42,973 bases of DNA from GWB1-38-13 sp964488535 (GTDB lineage: Bacteria; Patescibacteriota; Microgenomatia; UBA8517). Location: positions 1-42,973 of the forward strand of contig CAZAUT010000009.1 of the NCBI GenBank assembly GCA_964488535.1. The letters run 5' to 3'. Each line of letters begins with the position of its first letter. The first letter of the stretch is position 1. Positions 18,751 through 26,504 of this stretch are shown one piece after another. The translations under genes and the position numbers were made by a program. Below the pieces are notes generated by a model. The model ran no database searches and was not told the DNA's origin. It saw nothing but the letters and a program-made list of their open reading frames with translations.

Positions 18751-18830
18751 GAATTATGAATTATGAATTACGAATTATGAATTATGAATTATGAATTATG
18801 AATTATGAATTATGAATTATGAATTATGAA
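18751..18830. repeat. Heptanucleotide tandem repeat (GAATTAT)n
   Basis: About eleven copies of the 7-mer GAATTAT, one with a T-to-C change, directly after the giant gene stop (18744-18746). A degenerate version recurs at 20567-20600. This fills the gap before the glycine-rich protein gene. Confidence 0.9.
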
Positions 18831-18862
18831 TATTGTCCTTTAAAGTCCTGTAAATTCCTCTA

Positions 18863-20554
18863 ATGAAAAGAAAAATAATAATTAAAAAGATTCTTTCAAT
18901 ACTTCTTACGGTATTGTTTTTATTGACCGGATGGCCGGGTACGATAGAATATAGAATTAAGAATTTAGAATTTAGGGTCGGAGGAGAAATTCAGGAAACG
19001 AAGGCAATAACTTGCGGGTTTGGTTCTGAGATTGGAACGTCAGGTGTTTGCCGTGGATTATTAACGACTTCGGGAAGTAACCAGACATGGACAAGTCCTG
19101 CCGACTGGAATAATAGCAACAACACGATTGAATGTATCGGAGCCGGTGGATCCGGAGGGGCGGTATTGGGTGACTCAACAAATGTGGCTACCGGTGGAGG
19201 AGGTGGGGCGTATTCATTGATCAGTAATTTTACTGTTGCTACTCCCGGTACAACAACTGTGACTTACAATATTGGTTCGGGGGGAACCGCAGTAAACATA
19301 TCTAGTGGAACTTCGGCTGGTAATTTGGGAGGGGACACGTGGTTCAATTCTTCTTCCTTCCCTGGTGCAGGAACAAATAATACTTATTGTGGTGCTAAAG
19401 GTGGAGGATCTGGGAATGTCGGTGTGGCAACACAAACAGGTGGAACGGGAGGTGTTGATACTTCCGGATGGGGGGAAACAAGAAGAAGCGGAGGAGCAGG
19501 AGGGACGGCGTCACATACAAGTAATGCTACAGGTGGAGGAGGAGCTGCCGGAAATTCATCAACTGGAGGAAACGGAACAAATAGTTCTGCTAATAACAGT
19601 GCGACATCAGGGGGTCAAGCAAACGGGAGTGGAGCTTCAGGGGGAACAGCGAATACCAGCGGGAGCGGAAATAATGGTGGAGACGGTGTCGAATATACAA
19701 CCGAGGGTTCAGGGGGTGGTGGAGGTGGAGGAAGAAGTAATGCCAATAGCACGATTTATGGAGGAGATGGGGGGAAGAGGGGTGGTGGAGGTGCGGGAGC
19801 AATAAACACAAGGGGAACGGGTGTTCCAAGAGCAGAAAGTGGGGCAGGATATGATGGGATTATTGTTATTACATATACACCTGTTGTGGAAGCAACATTT
19901 ACTCAAAATCACTACCGCTGGTACGTTGATTCCGACTCGGAAAATGTTACCGATCCTTGGTCATCGACAGCTGGGATTGACTTGTCTGAAGATACGATAT
20001 TGGCTCCGGTTCCGGTTGCCTACGATCCTCCAAACGCTACTCAAGAATTGAGATTACGGGTAAATATTACTGTAAATACTGCAACGATCACCGCAAACAC
20101 AAAATATTTCAAACTTCAATTTAGAACAGGGACAGACTCTGATTGCTCGACCGGCTCTTGGACTGATGTTGACGTCAAGACGACAGGTTCTGCTGCATGG
20201 AGGTATGCTGAGTCATCTGTACCTGATGATACAACTCTGACCGTTGCGAAATTAACAGGAACGGACCGTCTTGAAACATATTCCAATGCCAAACCGGCAA
20301 ATACTCCAACCGCCACTTCAGCAACGGGAGAAGATATTGAGTTTGATTTCCATATTGTTGGAGCAGGTTCAACGGAGGCAACACGGTATCTTTTCAGAGT
20401 TGTTGAGACAACATCCGACGGATCGGGAACCACTGCTCTTACGGCATGGACGAACTGTCCCGTACTGCATACCGAACCGGGAATAAGCAATCTGATGCGT
20501 CATGGTGAATTTTTTTCAGGAGAAACAGAACAGGGATTTTGGTGGGTGGATTGA
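18863..20554 (+). CDS. Secreted glycine-rich surface protein
   Basis: 563 aa. A signal peptide or anchor lies at about residues 8-26 (KILSILLTVLFLLTGWPG). A poly-glycine-rich domain (about 95-325) has GGGGGA, GGTGG and GEGGGGGGG-like runs. A beta-rich domain (about 345-535) contains paired Cys. The C-terminal signature NLMRHGEFFSG...QGFWWVD is one I have met at the ends of other exported proteins in this lineage. Residues around 28-40 (IEYRIKNLEFRVG) are encoded by the same AATTTAGAATTTAG repeat found between genes, so a DNA repeat has been absorbed into the mature N-terminus. It lies downstream of the giant gene in the same orientation. Function unknown; a cell-surface or pilus-associated role is inferred. 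Confidence 0.82.
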   Translation: MKRKIIIKKILSILLTVLFLLTGWPGTIEYRIKNLEFRVGGEIQETKAITCGFGSEIGTSGVCRGLLTTSGSNQTWTSPADWNNSNNTIECIGAGGSGGAVLGDSTNVATGGGGGAYSLISNFTVATPGTTTVTYNIGSGGTAVNISSGTSAGNLGGDTWFNSSSFPGAGTNNTYCGAKGGGSGNVGVATQTGGTGGVDTSGWGETRRSGGAGGTASHTSNATGGGGAAGNSSTGGNGTNSSANNSATSGGQANGSGASGGTANTSGSGNNGGDGVEYTTEGSGGGGGGGRSNANSTIYGGDGGKRGGGGAGAINTRGTGVPRAESGAGYDGIIVITYTPVVEATFTQNHYRWYVDSDSENVTDPWSSTAGIDLSEDTILAPVPVAYDPPNATQELRLRVNITVNTATITANTKYFKLQFRTGTDSDCSTGSWTDVDVKTTGSAAWRYAESSVPDDTTLTVAKLTGTDRLETYSNAKPANTPTATSATGEDIEFDFHIVGAGSTEATRYLFRVVETTSDGSGTTALTAWTNCPVLHTEPGISNLMRHGEFFSGETEQGFWWVD

Positions 20555-20609
20555 CGCGTTACGTCAGAATTATGAATCATGAATCAAGAAGTATGAATGG
20601 GAAATTAAA

Positions 20610-20948
20610 ATGAATCGGGGGAAATCAAGAAGAACGATCCGTTTACAAAAATATGATTATTCGTCGGTAGGTTGTTATTATGTTACGATTTGCACACAGA
20701 ATAGAAATTGTATATTTGGGGACGTTGTTGACGGAAAAATGGTTTTAAATAATTGTGGAGAGACGGTGAAACAAATTTTGGAAACATTACTATGTCAACA
20801 ACCGATTAAATTGGATATTTTTGAAATTATGCCCAATCATGTTCATTTTGTTATTCAAATTACAAACATGATACAAAACAATACGAATGAACAATCCCGT
20901 AGGGGTTTGATTCATCAAACCCAAACAATGATTATCAAATCCAAATAA
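20610..20948 (+). pseudogene. Truncated RAYT / Y1 (IS200-like) transposase
   Basis: 112 aa. The N-terminus matches REP-associated tyrosine transposases: RRTIRLQKYDYSSVGCYYVT, ICTQNRNCIFGDV, DGKMVLN. The HUH metal-binding motif is at residues 77-79 (IMPNHVHFVI). Full-length family members are about 170-200 aa and carry the catalytic Tyr after the HUH motif. Here the protein stops soon after it, and the last residues (RRGLIHQTQTMIIKSK) are read from a REP palindrome. The catalytic tyrosine region is therefore missing and the gene is probably inactive. The stop is one base before the next gene's ATG. Confidence 0.85.
20899..20922 (+). repeat. REP element (GTAG + hairpin), copy 1
   Basis: The tetranucleotide GTAG is followed directly by an 8-bp perfect hairpin, GGGTTTGA / TCAAACCC with loop TTCA. 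GTAG 5' to a palindrome is the known recognition layout of RAYT transposases. This copy overlaps the 3' end of the truncated RAYT gene. Confidence 0.75.
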
Positions 20949-20949
20949 T

Positions 20950-21762
20950 ATGAAAAAAACATTATTTTCCTGGACAATTCCGATAATATTTTCAACCAGC
21001 CTGTTTTTCGTTTTGCGTCCGGCCTTTGCACATATTGTTCAAGACCAACAATCCCCATTATCCAATTATCTGAAAACAGGTAACGTTGAGGTCGATCGGG
21101 AGGTAAATAACGGTTTTTCAAGGGTTTATTACGTTTATGACGGCCAGAAAACATACGTCAGTCAAGAAGGCGCGAACAGCAAGCAGGAATATTCTAGGGG
21201 GCAATATATCGTTTGGATAACAGAAGTGGCTGACGCACCTGGACAAGTGTATTTGCATGATATTTTGTCCGGCTCAACAACTCAATTAACGTTTTCGGGA
21301 AATAACGCAAATCCGAAGGTATCAAAAGAAGGATATGTCGTGTGGGAGGGGTGGATTGCTTCGGAAGTCCCGCCTTCGCAGGGCTTCGGCGAGGCAAGCT
21401 GGCAGATATTTTTCTTTGACGGGGTAAAAACAGTTCAACTGACAAGCGGAGATCCGTCATTCAATCCAGAAATTGACGGGGATTATATTACCTATACCCG
21501 CCGTGACATTACGGGAACATATAGGGGTGTCTTATATTCGATTAAAAATGGGCAGGAGAGAGATATCACAACAGGTATCGATGCAAAATATCCGAAGGTG
21601 AGAAATGGAAAGATATTTTTAGGTGGCGTGGGCGTTGAAAGGGAATTTGGACTTACGGCGGAGGATCTGTTCGTTCTTGATTTGTTGCCGCTTGAGTCAA
21701 CGGAATCGGCGACTCACGAATCATACGAACTTGAAGATTCACGAATCAACGCAGTCAAGTAG
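20950..21762 (+). CDS. Secreted beta-propeller-like (TolB/WD40-type) protein, C-terminus apparently frameshifted
   Basis: 270 aa. A signal peptide covers about residues 1-27 (IPIIFSTSLFFVLRPAFAH). The remainder shows repeated blades of the type Q-Y-I-V-W-I-T-E...QVYLHDILSGSTTQLT, then VVWEGW...IFFFDGVKTVQLTSGD, then YITYTRRD...LYSIKNGQERDIT. These are typical of TolB-like propellers. Residues about 140-151 (VPPSQGFGEASW) are encoded by a short GC-rich nucleotide repeat. The reading frame ends at 21762, but an acidic tail continues in the +1 frame to 21868, suggesting a frameshift near 21715-21760. Function unknown; an envelope-associated protein is likely. Confidence 0.78.
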   Translation: MKKTLFSWTIPIIFSTSLFFVLRPAFAHIVQDQQSPLSNYLKTGNVEVDREVNNGFSRVYYVYDGQKTYVSQEGANSKQEYSRGQYIVWITEVADAPGQVYLHDILSGSTTQLTFSGNNANPKVSKEGYVVWEGWIASEVPPSQGFGEASWQIFFFDGVKTVQLTSGDPSFNPEIDGDYITYTRRDITGTYRGVLYSIKNGQERDITTGIDAKYPKVRNGKIFLGGVGVEREFGLTAEDLFVLDLLPLESTESATHESYELEDSRINAVK

Positions 21763-21868
21763 CATTGAGGAAGTAGATGAAGCCACGGAATCGGCAGGAA
21801 CTGCGGATAATGAAACACCCGAAACGGTTACGGCAGAGGAGGTGGAGGAGGAGGTGGGGGTGCAATAA
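21763..21868 (+). other. Probable displaced C-terminal tail of the preceding propeller gene (+1 frame)
   Basis: In the +1 frame relative to the gene at 20950, sequence from about 21740 to a stop at 21868 encodes an acidic stretch (STQSSSIEEVDEATESAG, then ...EEVEEEVGVQ). It has no start codon of its own in a suitable place. The junction carries a repetitive GAATCATACGAA / CACGAATCAACG segment (21711-21752), a plausible insertion that shifted the frame. Confidence 0.5.
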
Positions 21869-21913
21869 ATACCAATTTCAAATAAATACCAATGAACACC
21901 AATTTCCTATACG

Positions 21914-21937
21914 GTAGGGGTTTGATTTATCAAACCC
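21914..21937 (+). repeat. REP element (GTAG + hairpin), copy 2
   Basis: GTAG followed by GGGTTTGA / TCAAACCC with loop TTTA, nearly identical to copy 1. With the inverted copy at 21986-22009 it makes a BIME-like pair of opposite REPs about 50 bp apart. Confidence 0.72.
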
Positions 21938-21985
21938 AAACATCGATTTGTCAAATCCGATAATCGACATAAAAAATCGCGTAAC

Positions 21986-22009
21986 GTGCATGACAAATCA
22001 TACCCCTAC
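21986..22009 (-). repeat. Degenerate REP element, inverted copy 3
   Basis: On the minus strand GTAG (22009-22006) is followed by GGGTATGA, a four-base loop, and a partner arm matching at 6 of 8 positions. The opposite orientation to copy 2 is the arrangement of a BIME. Confidence 0.55.
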
Positions 22010-22078
22010 GGGAACAATTGACAACAATTTTGTATTTTTCCATCCTACATTCTGCACCCTACATTCATATACTACATA

Positions 22079-22603
22079 TTACATACTTCCCACCCTTTCC
22101 CTCCACCATTCAATCTCCAATATAAGATTCGTTTCATCCGTCAGGAGTTCGACCGATTCCTCTGATACAAGTATTTCCCGACCTTCTTCATACGAGCCGG
22201 TTGTATAGACCTTATCGAGAATTTCCTTTTGCCGGCTTACGATATTTTGTACTTCGGAAACTATTTTGGGAAACCGGGAAGAAAGTTCGTTGTCGATATC
22301 CGATATACTATTATATATTGCGGTATATTCTGATATATCTTCCTGCGCTATTTTCAACCTCTCAAGAGCTGTACTCTTCTCGGCGTTGACATTGGCAGAA
22401 TCCGGGTTGAGTTTGGTAAGGGCGATATATGCAAGCCGGTTTTGGGTAAGAACATTTTTATAAAGAGAGAGAATTTTGGATGTCTCAGATATATTTTTCC
22501 GGTATTCCGCTTTGGGTTTAAGAATGAAAAGATAATAGGAGGCAAACAGAACCAAAGATAAAATCAAAATTTGAAGAAAAATAACTCCGATCCTTTTTAA
22601 CAT
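22079..22603 (-). CDS. Membrane-anchored coiled-coil protein
   Basis: 174 aa from the ATG at 22603-22601. This start is preferred over one 21 codons upstream because translation from there would run through a TATAAT box and a palindrome. An N-terminal membrane helix lies at about 7-28 (VIFLQILILSLVLFASYYLFIL). A mostly helical, charged extracellular or periplasmic segment follows, with leucine- and isoleucine-spaced heptads (ALERLKIAQEDISEYTAIYN, SRFPKIVSEVQNIVSRQKEI). No known domain recognised. It is the only leftward gene between the propeller gene and the next gene. Function unknown. Confidence 0.7.
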   Translation of the reverse strand: MLKRIGVIFLQILILSLVLFASYYLFILKPKAEYRKNISETSKILSLYKNVLTQNRLAYIALTKLNPDSANVNAEKSTALERLKIAQEDISEYTAIYNSISDIDNELSSRFPKIVSEVQNIVSRQKEILDKVYTTGSYEEGREILVSEESVELLTDETNLILEIEWWRERVGSM

Positions 22604-22619
22604 TTGTATAATTATACAA
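22604..22619 (-). promoter_or_regulatory. Perfect 16-bp palindrome overlapping a -10 box
   Basis: TTGTATAATTATACAA is fully self-complementary and contains TATAAT on both strands. It touches the ATG of the leftward gene. It could be a -10 placed so close to the start that the mRNA is leaderless, an operator, or both. Confidence 0.4.
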
Positions 22620-22725
22620 GAAACCGAAGCGGAGAATGTGGAATAAATAATGCGGGTATGGGACATAGGAAAGAACTTAAAACTTAAAGCGCAAAGTTCA
22701 AAACTACTAGCTTAAAGCTGAGAAA

Positions 22726-22766
22726 ACACTCCGGGAGTGTGGGGAATTTTTCACTCCCGGAGTGAA
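22726..22766. repeat. Pair of CACTCC/GGAGTG palindromes
   Basis: ACACTCC-G-GGAGTGT (22726-22740) and TTCACTCC-C-GGAGTGAA (22750-22766) are two perfect palindromes nine bases apart. A decayed relative occurs near 33780-33796. They lie upstream of the gene at 22865 and could act as RNA hairpins. Confidence 0.6.
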
Positions 22767-22864
22767 CGCCTTATTCCCGATACCTGATGCTTGATACTTG
22801 ATACATAATACTCACCCTCACTTACTTCTTGCTTATTATTTGCGGTTATGTTATTAGAACTGTA

Positions 22865-23461
22865 ATGGATGATGAAGAGAAAAAATTTGTGAACGGGGAA
22901 AAAGAGGAAGGGGAGGAAAATGGGGGAGAATTGGCAGAAAAGAAAAACGGGGATAGAAAGACCAAAGCAGGTACAGGGTATATAAAAATTCTTCTGATTA
23001 TTTTATTTTTTCCTTTCAAAGTACTTTTTAGGGGAATACAAAAATACCCAAAAATGTTTCTTGTGCTCTTTCTTATCTTTGCTGCAGTTGCAGGAACGGT
23101 ATACGTTGCCCGTACAAGACCGGAGATGTTGGGAATAACCGCGCGTCAGGATGTTACCGAACCGCAAAAGGAAGTAGAAAATCTTGTAGCCGAAATTTCG
23201 AAAGTAATAAAGCTTCCCGAAAATGAGACACCAACAATTGCCACGGTTACCGATGCTTCAAAACTTTCGGATCAGGCATTTTTTGCGTCGGCTCAAAATG
23301 GAGACAAAGTTCTGATATATTCAAATTCAAAGAAAATTTATCTTTACAGACCTTCCGAAAAGAGAATAATTGAAGCAAGTATAATAAATATCACTCAGAA
23401 GGAAGCGGTTGTAACCGAGACCCCCCCTTCCGGCATTAGTCCGACACCAACAGGAATTTAG
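22865..23461 (+). CDS. Two-TM membrane protein with acidic N-terminus and extracytoplasmic domain
   Basis: 198 aa from the ATG at 22865; an upstream TTG-start extension is rejected. Residues 1-35 are very acidic and charged. Two hydrophobic segments follow (about 40-60, IKILLIILFFPFKVLF, and about 66-86, MFLVLFLIFAAVAGTVYVA). After them comes a small domain with ATVTDASKLSDQAFFASAQNGDKVLIY and KKIYLYRPSEKRIIEAS, a pattern common in membrane proteins of this lineage. A Pro/Ser/Thr tail ends the protein. It precedes the F1-ATPase genes in the same orientation by 262 bp, but nothing in its sequence links it to the ATPase. Function unknown. Confidence 0.78.
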   Translation: MDDEEKKFVNGEKEEGEENGGELAEKKNGDRKTKAGTGYIKILLIILFFPFKVLFRGIQKYPKMFLVLFLIFAAVAGTVYVARTRPEMLGITARQDVTEPQKEVENLVAEISKVIKLPENETPTIATVTDASKLSDQAFFASAQNGDKVLIYSNSKKIYLYRPSEKRIIEASIINITQKEAVVTETPPSGISPTPTGI

Positions 23462-23723
23462 AATTACCCTCTCTTAATAATTCCATAGACATCCTTATTT
23501 CTATCTTATTACGACACTTGCCGTGCCTGTTTTTACAAATATTTACAAAACAATCTGCAATAAGGTAACGGATATTCGCTCTCGGAAAAATAGTTTATAT
23601 GCAAAGGAAAATCGCTATCGTATGTTCATTGAAAATTCTGTTGTGAATCGGTTCGCAAACAACTTCCAAAAGTCTTTGCGCTATTGAATTTCAGTACCTT
23701 TAGCTTTACAGTTATATAAGGAT

Positions 23724-24398
23724 ATGGAAAGCCAGTTGACCTACATTCTTATCGGTTTGTGCTCAGCCTTGGGAGCCCTTTTTACGGCTTTTGCACTGCT
23801 TCATTTGAAAGACCTGAAAGAAATAAACAATCTGAAAAAAGACCTGGAAACACTGAGGAAAGAAAAAGAAGAGCTTGAAAAAAATACACTATCCTCTGTC
23901 AGCCTTACGGCGAAGGAAATTGTTGAAGCAGCAAACAAAAAAGCAGCCGGTATTATAAGCATGGCATCACAAATTTCCGAAGAGGAGAAGAGAGCTTTTA
24001 GCGAAGCATTTATTCAGATGCAGAACACAATGCTTCGTGATTACCAGCAAACGGCAGGAAAGTTTTCAAGATCGTACGACGAATTTATACTCAATGTCGG
24101 TAAGGATATAAAAGCCCGTCTTGAGATGGGTCTTGATAAAGCTTCTTCAGATGCCCGGTCGCAGATAACGAAGACCGGTTCGGAAATTACCGAAGCCTTA
24201 AAGAACCTCTATAAAGGCTACGAAAACGAGGTTTCCGAATATAAAAAACAGGTCCTTTCGCAGATCGAGGAATTAGGTGCCGATATGATAAAACAGGTGG
24301 CCCTTAAGGTACTCGGAAAAGCTTTATCGAAAAAAGAGCAGGAAGATCTGGTTATCAAATCTCTTGAAGAAGCGAAGAAATTGGGATTCTTCCAGTAA
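23724..24398 (+). CDS. atpF: F-type ATPase subunit b-like stator protein
   Basis: 224 aa. One N-terminal membrane helix (about 5-27) is followed by a long coiled coil (30-190: DLKEINNLKKDLETLRKEKE and onwards). The C-terminus (ADMIKQVALKVLGKALSKKE, then QEDLVIKSLEEAKK) matches the delta-binding end of subunit b. It is longer than E. coli b (156 aa), and the central segment is less regular, with SMASQISEEEKRAFSEAF. First gene of the F1 cluster, 36 bp before the delta gene. As peripheral stalk it would hold the alpha-beta hexamer against rotation. The family is clear from context; the sequence alone would be ambiguous with other coiled-coil anchors. Confidence 0.78.
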   Translation: MESQLTYILIGLCSALGALFTAFALLHLKDLKEINNLKKDLETLRKEKEELEKNTLSSVSLTAKEIVEAANKKAAGIISMASQISEEEKRAFSEAFIQMQNTMLRDYQQTAGKFSRSYDEFILNVGKDIKARLEMGLDKASSDARSQITKTGSEITEALKNLYKGYENEVSEYKKQVLSQIEELGADMIKQVALKVLGKALSKKEQEDLVIKSLEEAKKLGFFQ

Positions 24399-24408
24399 CG
24401 TGACGAGC

Positions 24409-24420
24409 GTCGCGCGCGAC
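24409..24420. repeat. GC-rich perfect palindrome between atpF and atpH
   Basis: GTCGCGCGCGAC is perfectly self-complementary and stands out in an otherwise AT-rich operon. It occupies the 36-base gap and could form a processing or translational hairpin. Confidence 0.5.
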
Positions 24421-24434
24421 ATATAACACGGCGC

Positions 24435-24908
24435 ATGTTCATTGTTTCCCGTATTACAACTATGACGCAACTAATACAAAACCTTCGTACCAAAGACGAC
24501 CTTTTGCTGTTGAAAGAGGAAATACAACAGCTTAAAAATGCTCTATATCAAAAAGATATTAACTATAACGATGTATTAAATAAGAATACAAGAAAGTGGG
24601 TTTCCGACATTATCGCAAAGGAATCGGAAGAAAAAGACAGAATTGTGTACTTTGAAGAGGTGGAAAACGAAATAAAAAACGTTTTAGAAATAACAGTCGC
24701 GATTGCCTTTGAGCCAAGCACTGAATTTATCGAGAGGCTTTCAATTTGGCTGAAGACGGCGGTTTCAGAAAGAGCAATAGTTGACTTTTCGGTCAACAGC
24801 CGCATTTTAGGTGGGATTCAAATATCACATAAGGGGAAATATATCGACTTGTCACTTAAGAAAAAGGTGACTAATGAGATCAATAAATTAGTAAAGGTAA
24901 CAAAATGA
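24435..24908 (+). CDS. atpH: F-type ATPase subunit delta
   Basis: 157 aa from this ATG, or 148 aa from the ATG at 24462; neither has a Shine-Dalgarno sequence. The C-terminal third (DFSVNSRILGGIQISHKGKY, IDLSLKKKVTNEINKL) matches the conserved end of delta/OSCP, which contacts subunit b. The N-terminal helical domain is divergent. Delta links the b stalk to the top of the alpha-beta hexamer. It is followed 9 bp later by alpha, the standard order. Confidence 0.82.
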   Translation: MFIVSRITTMTQLIQNLRTKDDLLLLKEEIQQLKNALYQKDINYNDVLNKNTRKWVSDIIAKESEEKDRIVYFEEVENEIKNVLEITVAIAFEPSTEFIERLSIWLKTAVSERAIVDFSVNSRILGGIQISHKGKYIDLSLKKKVTNEINKLVKVTK

Positions 24909-24917
24909 AATCCTGCT

Positions 24918-26408
24918 ATGTCAGCCTTTGAAAAATTTCTGGACCAAAACGGGGAGGTAGGCTTTGTAAAAAAAGTGTCAAGCCAGATAATCATTTGCGA
25001 CGGCCTTCCGGGTATTAAACTTACCGAAGTTGTTATCTTTGAAGACGGGGAAATGGGTCAGGTTTTCTCGATTGCCAGGGACTTTGTCGAAATAATTCTT
25101 TTATCAAAAGGGTATATCCGAGTCGGAACCAGGGTAGCCAGAACCGGCCAAAATCTTAAAATTGCACTCGGCGACCACCTTTTTTCGTCACTGCTTTCAC
25201 CGCTCGACATAATTTCTCTTGAAGAAGATAAAAAGGGGTTTGAAACAAAAACGATTGACACCAGTCCTCCCGGAATTGATGTGAGAAAAAATATCAACAA
25301 ACCTTTCGAAACCGGTGTTACGATAGTCGATTTAATGCTTCCCTTGGGTATGGGACAAAGGGAGCTAGTTATCGGCGACAGAAAAACCAATAAGACGCAA
25401 TTTATTCTCCAAAGTCTTCTGACGCAGGCAAAGAAAGGAACGATATGTATTTACTGCGCGATAGCCAAAAAAAGAACGGACGTCATCTCGTTTATGAAAT
25501 TTATAAAGGAAAACGATATATCCGAAAAGGTGGTCGCTATTGCAGCATATCCCGATGATCCCGCGGGACTTGTTTATCTTTCGCCTTATATTGCCATGAC
25601 AATAGCGGAGTACTATAAAGACAGAGGCCGGGACGTTTTTATTGCTCTTGACGACCTTACGGCTCATGCAAAATACTACCGCGAACTTTCGCTTCTTGCA
25701 GGAAGGTTTCCAGGCAGGAATTCATACCCTGGGGATATTTTCTATCTTCACTCGAGGCTTCTTGAAAGATCCGGTAATTTTATAATGAAAAATAAGAATG
25801 GTAAAGAATTCGAGGCCTCGATTACCTGTATTCCCGTATCGGAAATGGTAATGGGTGATTTTTCGGGATATATCCAGACCAATCTTATGGCTATGACCGA
25901 TGGGCATTTGTATTTTGACAGGGAATATTTCAATCAAGGAAAAAGACCACCGATCAATCCCTTTTTGTCAGTGACAAGGGTTGGGCGTCAGGCGCAAACA
26001 CCGCTTTTGAGAGAGTTGTCAAGAAAACTCACGAGTTTTCTTTCCGGATATGAGAAAATGAAGGAGTTTATGCATTTTGGTGCCGAGCTTTCCGAGGAGT
26101 CGCAGAAAATGCTTATCATGGGGGATAAGATCGTGAGTATTTTCGAACAACCTTCGGTTACAATGCGCCCGTTCACGCTGAGTGTTCTGATGTTTTCGCT
26201 TGTCTGGGCAGGTTATTGGCAGGAAAAGGATCCAGCCGGAGTGCGGACAGAAATCAGGAAGCTTGAGGAGTTATACTTTAAAAACACGGCTTTCAGAAGA
26301 CAGGCTGAGGAGTTTTTGAAAAAATCACAAACATTTACAGGTTTTATCGATTCCCTGAAATCGTCTCAGGGGAACATCCTGCAATTACTTAAAGGGGTGA
26401 AACAATAA
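24918..26408 (+). CDS. atpA: F-type ATPase subunit alpha (altered P-loop)
   Basis: 496 aa, close to the usual ~500. Non-catalytic nucleotide-binding subunit of F1. Recognised by the KPFETGVTIVDLMLPLGMGQ region, GRNSYPGDIFYLHSRLLER, and SVTRVGRQAQTP carrying the arginine finger (canonical VSRVG.AAQ). The Walker A segment reads GDRKTNKT, whereas alpha subunits normally have GDRQTGKT, so the invariant glycine before Lys is Asn. That could weaken nucleotide binding at the regulatory sites. The C-terminal helical domain is present. Cotranscribed with the delta, gamma, beta and epsilon genes. Confidence 0.94.
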   Translation: MSAFEKFLDQNGEVGFVKKVSSQIIICDGLPGIKLTEVVIFEDGEMGQVFSIARDFVEIILLSKGYIRVGTRVARTGQNLKIALGDHLFSSLLSPLDIISLEEDKKGFETKTIDTSPPGIDVRKNINKPFETGVTIVDLMLPLGMGQRELVIGDRKTNKTQFILQSLLTQAKKGTICIYCAIAKKRTDVISFMKFIKENDISEKVVAIAAYPDDPAGLVYLSPYIAMTIAEYYKDRGRDVFIALDDLTAHAKYYRELSLLAGRFPGRNSYPGDIFYLHSRLLERSGNFIMKNKNGKEFEASITCIPVSEMVMGDFSGYIQTNLMAMTDGHLYFDREYFNQGKRPPINPFLSVTRVGRQAQTPLLRELSRKLTSFLSGYEKMKEFMHFGAELSEESQKMLIMGDKIVSIFEQPSVTMRPFTLSVLMFSLVWAGYWQEKDPAGVRTEIRKLEELYFKNTAFRRQAEEFLKKSQTFTGFIDSLKSSQGNILQLLKGVKQ

Positions 26409-26504
26409 ATACTATCAAAATTAAAAATGGGTAGATCATTGATGTTTTTTATTTTAATCAGGCCAAACCCGGCTTGTGTTTTTGACATTTGATTTTTTTA
26501 AGGT

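Noticed and set aside
18751..18830. CRISPR array
   Set aside because: Repeats are a 7-bp simple tandem without unique spacers; no cas gene in the window. No other regularly spaced direct repeats were seen.
21948..22208. Rightward 86-codon open frame
   Set aside because: Overlaps an inverted REP and the antisense of the leftward coiled-coil gene; no coding features.
22829..22864. TTG-start extension of the two-TM protein
   Set aside because: Adds 12 residues from a poor start in repeat-like sequence; the ATG at 22865 begins the typical acidic N-terminus.
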